From the NCBI RefSeq assembly GCF_017573545.1, contig NZ_JAGEOK010000007.1, positions 1 through 64,000 on the forward strand: DNA of 64,000 nt, given 5' to 3'. The notes under the pieces are model-generated. The model ran no database searches. It was not told the DNA's origin and saw nothing but the letters and a program-made list of their open reading frames with translations. This DNA is from Actinomadura nitritigenes. GTDB taxonomy: Bacteria; Actinomycetota; Actinomycetes; Streptosporangiales; Streptosporangiaceae. This document shows, in pieces, positions 52,225 to 61,774 of this stretch. Position numbers and translations under genes: made by a program. Position 1 is the stretch's first letter; each line of letters begins with the position of its first letter.

Positions 52225-54750
52225 TCAGTCGGCGGGCGCCAGCGTCACGTCCACCGTCAGGTCGGCGGGCGCGCTCTCCAGCGTCAGCTCGGCGATCCGC
52301 CCCGCGGCGGCGAGGTCGGAACGGGAGACCCGCCCGGCCTCCGCGCCGCGCACCACCGCCCGCGACACGTCCGCGCGCATCGACGCCTTCGCCTCCGACT
52401 TGGCCTTGCGGACCTGCCGCAGCGCCTCAGCGGTCGCGGCGAGCACCGCCGGGTCGCCGTCCGCGGGCAGCTCGGCCGCCAGCGGCCAGGACGCGGCGTG
52501 CACCGAGCCCTTCCGCCACCACGACCAGACCTCCTCGGTCACGAACGGCAGCACCGGCGCGAACAGCCGCAGCAGCACCGACAGAGCCGACCGCAGCGCC
52601 GCGCGCGCCGACTGCGCCTCCGGCCCCTCCCCGTACGCGCGGGCCTTGACCAGCTCCAGGTAGTCGTCGCAGAACTCCCAGAAGAACCGCTCCGTGCGCT
52701 CCAGGGCGCGCGCGTAGTCGTAGCCCTCGAACGCCTCCGTCGCGTCCGCGACGACCCCGGACAGCGACGCCAGCATCGCCCGGTCCAGCGGCTCGGTCAC
52801 CGCCGCGCCCCGCTCCACCTCGCCGAGCCCCAGCACGAACTTCGACGCGTTGAGGATCTTGATGGCGAGCCGCCGGCCGACCTTGATCTGACCGGTGTCG
52901 AACGCGGTGTCGGTGCCCGGCCGGCCGCTCGCCGCCCAGTACCGGACGGCGTCCGAGCCGTACTCGCGCAGCAGGCCGATCGGGGTGACGACGTTCCCCT
53001 TGGACTTCGACATCTTCTTGCGGTCCGGGTCGAGGATCCAGCCCGACAGCGCGGTGTCCGTCCACGGCAGCGACCCGTGCTCCAGATGCGACCGGACGAC
53101 CGTCGAGAACAGCCACGTCCGGATGATGTCGTGCGCCTGCGGCCGCAGGTCGTAGGGGAACACCCGGGAGAACAGGTCGGCGTCGCGCTCCCAGCCGCCC
53201 GCGATCTGCGGCGTCAGCGACGACGTCGCCCAGGTGTCCATGACGTCCGGGTCCCCGACGAACCCGTCCGGCTTGCCGCGCTGGTCCTCGGCGAAGCCCG
53301 GCGGGACGTCCGAGGACGGGTCGACGGGCAGCGCGTCCTCCGCCGGCACGATCGGCGCGTCGTAGCGCGGCTCGCCGGACGCGTCCAGCGGGTACCAGAC
53401 CGGGATCGGCACGCCGAAGAACCGCTGCCGGGAGATCAGCCAGTCGCCGTTCAGGCCCTCCACCCAGTTCTCGTAGCGGGCCCGCATGTACGGCGGATGC
53501 CAGTTCAGCTCCGCGCCGCGCGCGAGCAGCTCGGCGCGGGTCGCGGCGTCGCGCCCGCCGTTGCGGATGTACCACTGCCGGGTCGTGACGATCTCGAGCG
53601 GCTTGTTGCCCTTCTCGTAGAACTTCACCGGCCGGCTGATCCTGCGCGGCTCGCCGTCCAGGTCGCCGGACTCGCGCAGCATCTCGACGACGCGCTCCTT
53701 GGCGGAGAACACCGTCTTGCCGGCCAGCTCCGCGTACGGCTCCGCCGCGACGCCCGCCGGCGGCTCGGCCGACAGCCGGCCGTCCCAGCCGATCACCGCC
53801 CGGGTCGGCAGGTTCAGCTCCCGCCACCAGGTGACGTCCGTGACGTCGCCGAACGTGCAGATCATCGCGATGCCCGACCCCTTGTCGGGCTCGGCGAGCC
53901 GGTGCCCGAGGACCGGCACCTCGACGCCGAACAGCGGCGTGCGGACCATCGTCCCGAACAGCTCCTGGTACCGCTCGTCGTCGGGGTGCGCGACGAGCGC
54001 CACGCACGCCGGCAGCAGTTCCGGGCGCGTCGTCTCGACGTAGACGGGCCGCTCGTCGCCGTGGAACCGGATCCGGTGGAACGCGCCCGGCTGCTCGCGG
54101 TCCTCCAGCTCGGCCTGCGCGACGGCCGTGCGGAACGTCACGTCCCACAGCGTCGGCGCCTCCGACACGTACGCCTCGCCGCGCGCCAGGTTCCGCAGGA
54201 ACGCGCGCTGCGACGCCGTCCGGGACGCCTCGCCGATGGTGGAGTAGAGGTGGGTCCAGTCGACCGACAGGCCGACCCGGCGCCACATCTCCTCGAACGC
54301 CTTCTCGTCGACCTCGGTGAGCCGCTCGCACAGCTCGATGAAGTTGCGCCGCGACACCGGCACCTGGCGCTTCGGGTCGGGCTCGGCCGGCGGCTCGAAC
54401 TCCGGGTCGTAGGGCAGCGACGGCTCGCACCGCACGCCGAAGTGGTTCTGCACGCGCCGCTCGGTGGGCAGCCCGTTATCGTCCCAGCCCATCGGGTAGA
54501 AGACGGCGCGACCGCGCATGCGGTGGAAGCGGGCGACGGTGTCGGTGTGGGTGTAGGAGAAGACGTGGCCGACGTGGAGGGAGCCGCTCACGGTGGGCGG
54601 CGGGGTGTCGATCGAGTAGACCTCGCCGCGCGGCCGGGTGCGGTCGAAGCGGTAGACGCCGGCGTCCTCCCAGGCGCGTACCCACTTGTCCTCCAGGCCG
54701 TCCAGGGAGGGCTTGGGCGGGACGCTCGGCGTACGCGGCTGCTCTGTCAT
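52225..54750 (-). CDS. valS: Valyl-tRNA synthetase
   Basis: Class I aminoacyl-tRNA synthetase of 841 residues charging tRNA-Val. It has the HIGH signature as SLHVGH, the catalytic KMSKSKGN, an editing domain (about 190-340) with [17 protein letters not shown], and a C-terminal anticodon-binding domain rich in helices. ATG at 54750 (MTEQPRTPS) is chosen because the longer frame has no ribosome-binding site. No T-box leader is evident upstream. Unlike most valS loci, no folC follows. Confidence 0.95.
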   Translation of the reverse strand: MTEQPRTPSVPPKPSLDGLEDKWVRAWEDAGVYRFDRTRPRGEVYSIDTPPPTVSGSLHVGHVFSYTHTDTVARFHRMRGRAVFYPMGWDDNGLPTERRVQNHFGVRCEPSLPYDPEFEPPAEPDPKRQVPVSRRNFIELCERLTEVDEKAFEEMWRRVGLSVDWTHLYSTIGEASRTASQRAFLRNLARGEAYVSEAPTLWDVTFRTAVAQAELEDREQPGAFHRIRFHGDERPVYVETTRPELLPACVALVAHPDDERYQELFGTMVRTPLFGVEVPVLGHRLAEPDKGSGIAMICTFGDVTDVTWWRELNLPTRAVIGWDGRLSAEPPAGVAAEPYAELAGKTVFSAKERVVEMLRESGDLDGEPRRISRPVKFYEKGNKPLEIVTTRQWYIRNGGRDAATRAELLARGAELNWHPPYMRARYENWVEGLNGDWLISRQRFFGVPIPVWYPLDASGEPRYDAPIVPAEDALPVDPSSDVPPGFAEDQRGKPDGFVGDPDVMDTWATSSLTPQIAGGWERDADLFSRVFPYDLRPQAHDIIRTWLFSTVVRSHLEHGSLPWTDTALSGWILDPDRKKMSKSKGNVVTPIGLLREYGSDAVRYWAASGRPGTDTAFDTGQIKVGRRLAIKILNASKFVLGLGEVERGAAVTEPLDRAMLASLSGVVADATEAFEGYDYARALERTERFFWEFCDDYLELVKARAYGEGPEAQSARAALRSALSVLLRLFAPVLPFVTEEVWSWWRKGSVHAASWPLAAELPADGDPAVLAATAEALRQVRKAKSEAKASMRADVSRAVVRGAEAGRVSRSDLAAAGRIAELTLESAPADLTVDVTLAPAD

Positions 54751-54875
54751 AAAGCAATGGTATTGACATCCGCCCCCTCCGCATGCCACTTGCCCGCGCC
54801 GACGCGGCGGCCTTTCCCGCCCGGAGCGGGGCGTTCCGGTAGCGTCGGAGGCGACAGGACGACTGGAGGACGATG

Positions 54876-55163
54876 ATGGCGGACAAGGGCGACATCGGCT
54901 ATCGCGTGATGGCCGGCGCCGCGGCCTTCGCGGGCGGCTTCGTCGCGAAGAAGGCGATCACGCTCATCTGGAAGAAGACCACCGGCAAGGAGCCGCCGAC
55001 CAACCCCGAGTCGCCGGACGTGGCGCTGTCGGAGGCGATCGGCTGGGCCGTGGTGATGGGCGTCGGCATGGAGATCGCGCGGCTGCTCGCCACCCGCGCC
55101 GCCGCCCACCAGTGGGCCAAGGGGACCGGCGAGCTCCCCTCCCACCTCAAGGTGGAGGCCTGA
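54876..55163 (+). CDS. DUF4235 membrane protein
   Basis: 95 residues, two hydrophobic segments ([20 protein letters not shown] and [20 protein letters not shown]) linked by a polar loop with [21 protein letters not shown]. It matches DUF4235. GGAGG lies 6 bases before ATG at 54876; the ATG at 54873 is too close. Function unknown. Divergent from valS. Confidence 0.88.
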   Translation: MADKGDIGYRVMAGAAAFAGGFVAKKAITLIWKKTTGKEPPTNPESPDVALSEAIGWAVVMGVGMEIARLLATRAAAHQWAKGTGELPSHLKVEA

Positions 55164-55204
55164 TCGCGAGGGTCTGATCAGGAGGCCCGATCGAGGGCTC
55201 GAAC

Positions 55205-55247
55205 GCGTCGTGGCCGGTCCCGGTTGGTCCGGGACCGGCCACGACGC
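55205..55247 (+). terminator. 19-bp terminator hairpin after DUF4235
   Basis: Perfect 19-bp stem (55205-55223 with 55229-55247, loop TTGGT). It is very stable and followed only by TTA. It probably ends the DUF4235 transcript. Confidence 0.75.
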
Positions 55248-55443
55248 TTACGGCCCTGATGCCCTGATCTGTTGCTGTTGGCCCGTTGTTGTCGGCCTGT
55301 TGTCGTCGGCCGGTGGTTCCGGCCCGGTGCTTCGGTGGCGCCTTCGAGCCGGGGGACGGGGATACGGGGGTGCGGCGGCCGTGGCCGGGGCGCGTCGTCC
55401 GGCTCCGCGAGGGGGACGCGGATCCACCGCCGCCGGACGCCGC
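55248..55443. other. Non-coding stretch between convergent genes
   Basis: No supported gene. The first half has degenerate TGTTG and CGGCC repeats (for example CCTGTTGTCGTCGGCC), and the second half is GC-rich. The open frames through it have no ribosome-binding site and antisense composition. Confidence 0.5.
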
Positions 55444-56250
55444 TCAGCCGAACGTGCCGTCCAGCGGCGGGGGAAGCTCCTCCGCGGATCCGCGCAGGTC
55501 GTGCCGGACCTTCGCGGCCAGCGCCCTCGTCGCGGCCCGGTTGAGCGCGGCGCCCGCGGCGGCGCCGGTCAGCAGGGGGCCCATCGTCGTCATGTGGCGG
55601 CCGAACGTGCGCATCATCCGCTTGCGCAGCGCCGCCTTCGCCGCCGAGCCGAGCGCGCTGGTGAACGTCCCGCCCTCCAGCGGGTTGACGCCGCGCTGGC
55701 GCGCCCAGGAGGTGACGAACGCCGCGCCGCGCACGGTGCCGGAGCCCTGCACGCTGACCCCGTACACCTCGTGCAGCTCGGCGATCAGCTTCACCTCGAT
55801 CGCCGCGACCACGAGGGTCTCCGCGGCGATCTGGGCGGGGGCGGTCAGCAGCAGCGGCGGAGCGGCGAACTCCACCGCGGCGAGCGCACCGCCCGCCGCG
55901 CCCACGGCGGTGGTGGCGTTGCCCGCCACCTTCACCAGGTTGTCGGCGAGGTCCTCGCCGGACAGCCCGTGATGGTGGCGGCCCAGCGTCTCCAGATCAC
56001 GGATCGGGATGTGCGGGGCCGCCTCCAGCAGCAGGTCGGCCAGCCAGCGGCCGCGCGCGATCCCGGCGGCGCCGGCCCGGCGGGCGCCCTGCCCGAGCAG
56101 CCGGGCCAGCCGGCCGAGCAGCCGCCTCCGGGTCTCCCGGTCCATCTCCTCGTCGCCGGCGAGCCTGCCGATCAGCTCGCCGAGCTCCGTGGAGCCGTCG
56201 CCGCGCGCCGGCTCCACGTCGTCGTGCCGTCGTTCGAGTTCTCCCGTCAT
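55444..56250 (-). CDS. EcsC-like protein
   Basis: 268 residues. A charged N-terminus is followed by a central hydrophobic, helix-rich region (AGAAGGALAAVEFAAPPLLL, TAPAQIAAETLVVAAIEVKL) that resembles the EcsC family. The latter contains FGRHMTTMGPLLTGAAAGAAL and ends KVRHDLRG. Function unknown; the family assignment is moderate. It lies downstream of DUF4193 on the same strand (46-bp gap), possibly co-transcribed. Confidence 0.68.
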   Translation of the reverse strand: MTGELERRHDDVEPARGDGSTELGELIGRLAGDEEMDRETRRRLLGRLARLLGQGARRAGAAGIARGRWLADLLLEAAPHIPIRDLETLGRHHHGLSGEDLADNLVKVAGNATTAVGAAGGALAAVEFAAPPLLLTAPAQIAAETLVVAAIEVKLIAELHEVYGVSVQGSGTVRGAAFVTSWARQRGVNPLEGGTFTSALGSAAKAALRKRMMRTFGRHMTTMGPLLTGAAAGAALNRAATRALAAKVRHDLRGSAEELPPPLDGTFG

Positions 56251-56296
56251 GCCGCTCCCGGTGGTGCCTCTCCGAAGGGCCGATCCCCCGGACGTG

Positions 56297-56593
56297 TCAG
56301 GCGGCGCACTCGCGGCAGACCGGCTGGCCGTTCTTCTCGGTGGCCAGCTGGCTGCGGTGGTGCACGAGGAAGCAGCGCGTGCAGGTGAACTCGTCGGCCT
56401 GCCGGGGGACGACCCGGAAGGTCAGTTCCTCGTTGGACAGGTCGGCGCCGGGCAGCTCGGCGACCTCACCCGCGTCCAGGTCCTCGTCGATGATGCTGGC
56501 GGCCTTGTCGGCGCGCCGGGCCTGGAGCTCCTGGAGGCTGTCCTCGCTCAGGTCGTCGTCTGTCTTGCGTGGGCTGTCGTAGTCGGTCGCCAT
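56297..56593 (-). CDS. DUF4193 zinc-binding protein
   Basis: 98 residues. An acidic N-terminus (MATDYDSPRKTDDDLSEDSL, typical of DUF4193) is followed by a C-terminal zinc ribbon FTCTRCFLVHHRSQL...CRECAA with two CxxC pairs. It is conserved across actinobacteria next to dut; Rv2699c is the mycobacterial counterpart. GGAGATAG precedes ATG at 56593. Function unknown. Confidence 0.93.
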   Translation of the reverse strand: MATDYDSPRKTDDDLSEDSLQELQARRADKAASIIDEDLDAGEVAELPGADLSNEELTFRVVPRQADEFTCTRCFLVHHRSQLATEKNGQPVCRECAA

Positions 56594-57106
56594 CTTCTAT
56601 CTCCATCCCCCTCAGTGCTTTATGCGCCCCGTCGCGCGGAACTAACGCTCGGGGGACCGTTCTTGTGCCCGATCCGGGCGGGAAATTCTGTCACGGTTGG
56701 TGACCTACGACACACGAGGCGCGACCGTTCCCACGGGTGACACCGATCACCCGTTTCCCACCCCCGCGTTGTGTCGTCCGTCACACGCCCCCCGCCCGGC
56801 GTTCCGGCATGCTCCCGAAGGGCCGGTGCGCCTGTCGGGGTTCCCGCGGCGGCGGGGATCATATCGGTCCCGGGAGCGTTGCGCGCGCCGACCGGCCCGC
56901 GGCGCGCGGGACGGCTCGAACCGGCTGGTGGACCGCTGAACCAGACGCTTCGGTGAAACGTCTGAACTAACGCGATATCGTGCCCGCCTGAGGTCGGGGG
57001 CCGGGCTCGCCGGCCCCGTGCGGGGCCGGTACGGGGGCCCGGGCCTCGCGACGGGGTCCGGACGCACATTGTCGCGGGACATCACTGCGGGTCACTGGAG
57101 GATCAG
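56594..57106. promoter_or_regulatory. 513-bp divergent control region
   Basis: No gene is supported. It contains the inverted repeat GTCAC-GGTTG-GTGAC (56690-56704), a stem ACGGGTGA/TCACCCGT (56733-56740 with 56747-56754), a 6-bp hairpin CAGACG/CGTCTG (56942-56947 with 56959-56964) and CCGGCCCC-GTGC-GGGGCCGG (57010-57029) in the kinase leader. GGAGG lies just before the kinase start. It probably holds the promoters of DUF4193 and of the kinase operon. Confidence 0.5.
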
Positions 57107-58804
57107 ATGCCGGATGCCGCTCCGCTGGAGCCGGGCGATCCCAGGGCACTGGGTCAGTTCGAGGTCGTCGGCCGGCTCGGCGCCGGGGGGCAGGGCGCGG
57201 TCTTCCTCGGCCGCGCGCCGGGCGGCGAGTACGTGGCCATCAAGCTGCTGCACGCCCAGATGGCGAACGACCCCGCCGCGCGCGCCCGCTTCACGCGGGA
57301 GGTGGCGGCGGCGCAGAAGGTCGAGCCCTTCTGCACCGCGCGGGTGCTCGAGGCCGACGTGCACGGCGACCAGCCGTACGTCGTCAGCGAGTTCATCGAC
57401 GGCCCGTCGCTGCACGACGTGGTCGCGCACAACGGCCCGCTCGGCGCGGCCGAGCTGGAGCGGCTGGCGATCGGCACCGTGACGGCCCTCGCGGCCATCC
57501 ACGAGGCCGGGATCGTGCACCGCGACTTCAAGCCCAACAACGTCATGCTGGCCTCCGACGGCCCGCGCGTCGTGGACTTCGGCATCGCCCGGACGGTCAA
57601 CTCGCAGGAGAGCGCCGTCACCGCGACCGGCATGGTGGTCGGGACGCCCGGCTACCTGGCGCCCGAGCAGCTGACCGGCGCGCCGCTGACGCCCGCGGTG
57701 GACATCTTCGCCTGGGGCGCGACCATGGTGTTCGCGGCCACCGGGCAGTCGCCGTTCGAGGCCGACACGCTGCCGGTCATCATCAACCGCATCCTCAACG
57801 AGGACCCGGACCTGTCGGCGCTGCCGCCCGGCCCGGTGCGCGACCTGGTCGCGCGCTGCCTGTCCAAGGACGCGGGGCTGCGCCCGCCGGCGCCGCAGCT
57901 GCTGCTGAACCTGCTCGGCGCGGTCGGCGCCGCGCCGTCGAACCCGGGCGCCGACCCGGAGGACCTGCTCAACCAGGGCACCCGGATCGCCGCGCAGATG
58001 CCCGCGCCGCCGCGGGTGCCGCCGGCGCCGCGCCCGCAGCCGCCGCAGCAGTCGATCACCCCGCCGCCGATGCCGCTGCACCAGGGCGGGATGCAGGGCG
58101 CCGGGATGCAGGGCGGCATGGGGGGCCCGGCGACGCCGCCCCCGCAGCCGATCACGCCGCCGCCCATGCCGATGTACCAGGGCGGCATGCAGCCCCCGCC
58201 GCCGAACATGCCGATGGGGCAGCGTCCTCCCGTGCAGGGGCCGATGCAGCCGCCGATGGCCTACGGGCCGCCGCCCGCGAAGTCGGGTTCGCCGGGCCCG
58301 GCCATCGCGATCGGCTGCGGCGTGCTGGCGCTGATCGCGCTCATCGGCGTCGTGGTGTTCGTGATCATCGCCGCGAACAGCGGCGACGGCGCCGACCCGA
58401 CGCCGACGTCGTCGATCTACACGCCGCCGACCGAGAACTCGCCGACGGGCTCGACGCAGGGCGGGCTGGTCGGCGTGTGGAACGGCGACGGCTACCAGCC
58501 GGGCGCCCCGGCCGGCCACCAGAACTTCAAGGCGGAGTTCGCGCTGGTCTACACGCACGGCACCGCCAAGTACGACTACGGCGGCGTCCAGCCGACCTGC
58601 TACACCAACCTCTCGCTGCTGTCGGGCGACGAGACCAGCAGCTACGTCGAGTACCAGGAGACGCCGATGGCGGGGCAGAAGACGGAGAACTGCGCGCCCG
58701 GCTACGTCCGGTTCGTCAACCCCGGCGGCAGCACCATGCGCTGGGAGTGGCGGCAGACCCGCAGCGCGCCGACCCCCTCGGCGTCCGGGACGGTGAGCGA
58801 CTGA
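57107..58804 (+). CDS. Membrane Ser/Thr protein kinase with extracellular domain
   Basis: 565 residues. The Hanks-type kinase domain (residues 15-270) has GAGGQGAVF, VAIKLL, catalytic HRDFKPNNVM and DFG. A Pro/Gln/Met-rich linker (280-395) precedes one membrane helix (GPAIAIGCGVLALIALIGVV, about 400-425). The extracellular part of about 140 residues has three Cys (PTCYTNL, ENCAPGY) and no PASTA repeats. It likely senses an external ligand. Followed 85 bp later by a paralogue. Confidence 0.92.
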   Translation: MPDAAPLEPGDPRALGQFEVVGRLGAGGQGAVFLGRAPGGEYVAIKLLHAQMANDPAARARFTREVAAAQKVEPFCTARVLEADVHGDQPYVVSEFIDGPSLHDVVAHNGPLGAAELERLAIGTVTALAAIHEAGIVHRDFKPNNVMLASDGPRVVDFGIARTVNSQESAVTATGMVVGTPGYLAPEQLTGAPLTPAVDIFAWGATMVFAATGQSPFEADTLPVIINRILNEDPDLSALPPGPVRDLVARCLSKDAGLRPPAPQLLLNLLGAVGAAPSNPGADPEDLLNQGTRIAAQMPAPPRVPPAPRPQPPQQSITPPPMPLHQGGMQGAGMQGGMGGPATPPPQPITPPPMPMYQGGMQPPPPNMPMGQRPPVQGPMQPPMAYGPPPAKSGSPGPAIAIGCGVLALIALIGVVVFVIIAANSGDGADPTPTSSIYTPPTENSPTGSTQGGLVGVWNGDGYQPGAPAGHQNFKAEFALVYTHGTAKYDYGGVQPTCYTNLSLLSGDETSSYVEYQETPMAGQKTENCAPGYVRFVNPGGSTMRWEWRQTRSAPTPSASGTVSD

Positions 58805-58889
58805 CCGCTCCGCCGGTCCGGCCGGCCCGGGCCGGCCCGAGCGGCCCCGGACACCCGACGACATCCGCGCCTCCCCCCGAAGGATCCAG

Positions 58890-61739
58890 ATGCCCGACAT
58901 CCGCCCGCTGCGCCCGGGCGATCCGGAAAGACTGGGCGACTACCGGCTGACGGGGCTGCTCGGGGAGGGCGGGCAGGGCGCGGTCTACCTGGCCGAGGAC
59001 GAGCCGGGCCACCGGGTCGCGGTGAAGCTGCTGCACGCGCGCTTCAGCGCCGACCCGAAGGCCCGGTCGCGGTTCGCGGCCGAGGTGGCGGTGGCGCAGC
59101 GGGTCTCGGCGTTCTGCACGGCCCGCATCCTGGACTCCGACGTCGAGGGCGACCGGCCCTACATCGTCAGCGAGTACATCGACGGCCCGTCCCTGTCGGC
59201 GGCGTTGGCGGAGGGCGGTCCGCAGCGCGACGCGGACCTGGACCGGCTGGCGATCGGCACGATGACCGCGCTGGCGGCCATCCACCAGGCGGGGGTCGTG
59301 CACCGCGACTTCAAGCCGGCGAACGTGCTGCTCGCCGCGGACGGGCCGCGGGTGATCGACTTCGGCATCGCCCGGGCGCTCGACGCGACCGGCACGCTGT
59401 CGAGCACCGCCGTCGGGACGCCCGCCTACATGGCGCCGGAGCAGATCTCGGGGGCGCCGGTCGGCCCGGCGGCCGACGTGTTCGCCTGGGGCGCGACGAT
59501 GGCGGTCGCCGCGACGGGCCGTCCCGCGTTCGGGCAGGACTCCATCCCGGCGGTCATGCACCGGATCCTGAACATGGCGCCGGACCTCGGCATGATGCCC
59601 GAGCCGCTGCGCGGCGTCGTGGCGCACTGCCTGAGCAAGGACCCGGCGCTGAGGCCCGCGTCGCAGCAGGTGCTGGCGACGCTGCTGACGCTCGCGGGGA
59701 ACCCGCCGAGGCCCGGCGGCGGTGGCGACGGCGCCGACGAGATGCTCAGCAGGGGCGCCGAGACGGCCGCCGCGGACTCCGCGCGGCTGGAGGCGGCGTG
59801 GTCTCCGCTGGGCGTCCGGCAGTCCCTCACGCCGCAGTCGCTCGCCTCGTACCCGCAGCTCGCGCAGTCTCCACCGGTGCCGCAGGCGCCCTTCCACCAG
59901 CCGCCGGCGAACATGCCGCCGCCGGGCCCGGGCGTTCCCGTGCCGCAGGCGCAGCCGCAGCCGCAGGCGCCGGGCGCGCCGTGGTCCGGGCCGTCCGCCT
60001 ACGCCGGCCCGTCGACGTGGCCGTCCGGGCAGCAGCAGGCCCCGCCCGGCCCCGGCGTCGACATGACGAAGCCGCCCGGCACCCGGTCGCGCAAGCGGAT
60101 CGGCGTGCTGGCCGGCGCGGGCGGCGCCGCCGCGGTCGCCCTCGCGCTCGTCGCCACCGTGATCATCATGAACACGGGCGGAGGCGGCGGTCACAAGCCC
60201 GAGCCGCCGGTGGGACGGGACGGCGGGACGCTGCGGACGGCCGTCGCGAGCCTCGGCTCCACGGACGGGGAGATCGACCCGTCGCACTCCTACGTCGGCA
60301 CCGAGCGGTTCCTCGACAAGCTGCTCTTCACCGGCCTCGCCGAGACCGGGCCGGACGGCGTCGTCCGCAACCGGCTGGCCACCGAGATCAAGTCCGACGG
60401 GACGTGCTCGAAGTGGACGATCGGCATCAAGGAGGGGACGACCTTCAGCGACGGCTCGCCGGTGGACGCGGCGGCGTTCGAGCGCGGCTGGACGCGGGCG
60501 GCGCGGACCCCGACCGGCGGCGGGCCGGTCCTGATGGCCGACATCGTCGGGTATCCCGAAGCCTCGAGCGGCCAGGCGGGCACGCTGTCGGGGGTGCACG
60601 CGTCGGGCAGCGTGATCGACGTGGACCTCACCTCGCCGAACTGCGACTTCCCGAAGCGGCTCGGCGACCCGGCGTTCGCGCCGCTGCCGCGGTCCGCCGG
60701 GTCGTCGGACAACGCGTCCTACAACCAGAACCCGGTCGGCAACGGGCCGTTCAAGCTGCAGACCTACGAGAAGGGCAAGAGTTACACGCTGGTCCGCAAC
60801 GACCGGTGGGCGTGCGGCAGGACGAAGCTCGACACCGTCCAGGTCAGCGTGCTCACCGACACGGCGCAGGGACGCGTGACGTTCGCCTCGGGCGGCACCG
60901 ACTGGGCGCCGCTGCCCAGTGCCGCGGGGGCCGCCACTCCCTCGGCGGGCACCCCGTCCGGCGGAACGACGCTCACGAGGACGCTGCCCTTCACCCGGAT
61001 GCTCGTCCCGGTGACGGCGCGCGGCCCGATGAAGTCGAAGGAGGCCAGGCTCGCGGTGTCGTACGCGCTGGACCGCAGGTCGCTCGCCGCGGTGTACGGC
61101 ACCGGGTACGCGCCCGCGCACGGACTGGTGCCGCCCTCGCTGCCCGGCTTCGGCAAGGCGGGCGTCTGCGCGTCGTGCGACGCGTCCGATCCGGCGCAGG
61201 CGAAGCGGCTCGCCACCCAGGCCGGGCTGGGGCCGGGCACCAAGATCCGGCTGTACCTGCAGCAGACGACGAGCAGCGCGACGGCGGCGCAGGCCGTCCA
61301 GGCACGCCTGCGGCAGGTGCTCGGCTGGAGCGTCGAGCTGAAGACGACACCGCTGTCGGACTGGAACAAGTTCCGGCAGGTGGTGACCGCCGGCGACGCG
61401 TCCGGACTGGCCCTGTTCGCGTGGGGTCCGGACTACCCGTCGCCGTACACGATGCTGTGGTCGCTGCTGGGCGGCACGCTGGTCGGCAAGAGCGACTCCT
61501 ACAACCTGGCCGGCTGGAAGAACTCGACGTTCGACGGGCTGATCTCCAACGCGGTGCGCACCGTCTCCGACGACCAGCGCACGAAGCTCTACCAGCAGGC
61601 CGAGAGGATCGCGCTGGACGACATGGCCCTGATCCCGCTCGTCCAGACCGGGACGGGCGCGCTGGCGAGCAACCGGTTCGTGAACCTCCGGATGGACTAC
61701 GACGGCGACCCGACGGTGGCGACCGCCGCGCTGAAGTAG
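58890..61739 (+). CDS. Ser/Thr kinase fused to extracellular solute-binding domain
   Basis: 949 residues. The kinase domain (residues 15-275) has GEGGQGAVY, VAVKLLHA, HRDFKPANVL and DFG, and is close to that of the upstream kinase. A Pro/Gln-rich linker and a membrane helix (GVLAGAGGAAAVALALVATV, about 405-427) follow. The extracellular part (about 445-949) is a family 5 ABC solute-binding (oligopeptide/DppA-type) domain: GGTLRTAV, DGVVRNRLATEI, FSDGSPVDAAAFERGW, NPVGNGPFKL, DYPSPYTMLWSLLGG. A receptor that senses peptides or nickel-like ligands is likely. No ABC permease is nearby. Confidence 0.93.
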   Translation: MPDIRPLRPGDPERLGDYRLTGLLGEGGQGAVYLAEDEPGHRVAVKLLHARFSADPKARSRFAAEVAVAQRVSAFCTARILDSDVEGDRPYIVSEYIDGPSLSAALAEGGPQRDADLDRLAIGTMTALAAIHQAGVVHRDFKPANVLLAADGPRVIDFGIARALDATGTLSSTAVGTPAYMAPEQISGAPVGPAADVFAWGATMAVAATGRPAFGQDSIPAVMHRILNMAPDLGMMPEPLRGVVAHCLSKDPALRPASQQVLATLLTLAGNPPRPGGGGDGADEMLSRGAETAAADSARLEAAWSPLGVRQSLTPQSLASYPQLAQSPPVPQAPFHQPPANMPPPGPGVPVPQAQPQPQAPGAPWSGPSAYAGPSTWPSGQQQAPPGPGVDMTKPPGTRSRKRIGVLAGAGGAAAVALALVATVIIMNTGGGGGHKPEPPVGRDGGTLRTAVASLGSTDGEIDPSHSYVGTERFLDKLLFTGLAETGPDGVVRNRLATEIKSDGTCSKWTIGIKEGTTFSDGSPVDAAAFERGWTRAARTPTGGGPVLMADIVGYPEASSGQAGTLSGVHASGSVIDVDLTSPNCDFPKRLGDPAFAPLPRSAGSSDNASYNQNPVGNGPFKLQTYEKGKSYTLVRNDRWACGRTKLDTVQVSVLTDTAQGRVTFASGGTDWAPLPSAAGAATPSAGTPSGGTTLTRTLPFTRMLVPVTARGPMKSKEARLAVSYALDRRSLAAVYGTGYAPAHGLVPPSLPGFGKAGVCASCDASDPAQAKRLATQAGLGPGTKIRLYLQQTTSSATAAQAVQARLRQVLGWSVELKTTPLSDWNKFRQVVTAGDASGLALFAWGPDYPSPYTMLWSLLGGTLVGKSDSYNLAGWKNSTFDGLISNAVRTVSDDQRTKLYQQAERIALDDMALIPLVQTGTGALASNRFVNLRMDYDGDPTVATAALK

Positions 61740-61774
61740 GCGACCCCGCCGCGCCGAAGCGGCGGACAGGGACC

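Noticed and set aside
54751..54875. T-box riboswitch upstream of valS
   Set aside because: No T-box bulge or specifier hairpin is visible; the region is only about 125 bp.
55210..56388. Plus-strand frame over the EcsC-like gene
   Set aside because: Antisense to the EcsC-like gene, begins inside the terminator hairpin, and has no recognisable domain.
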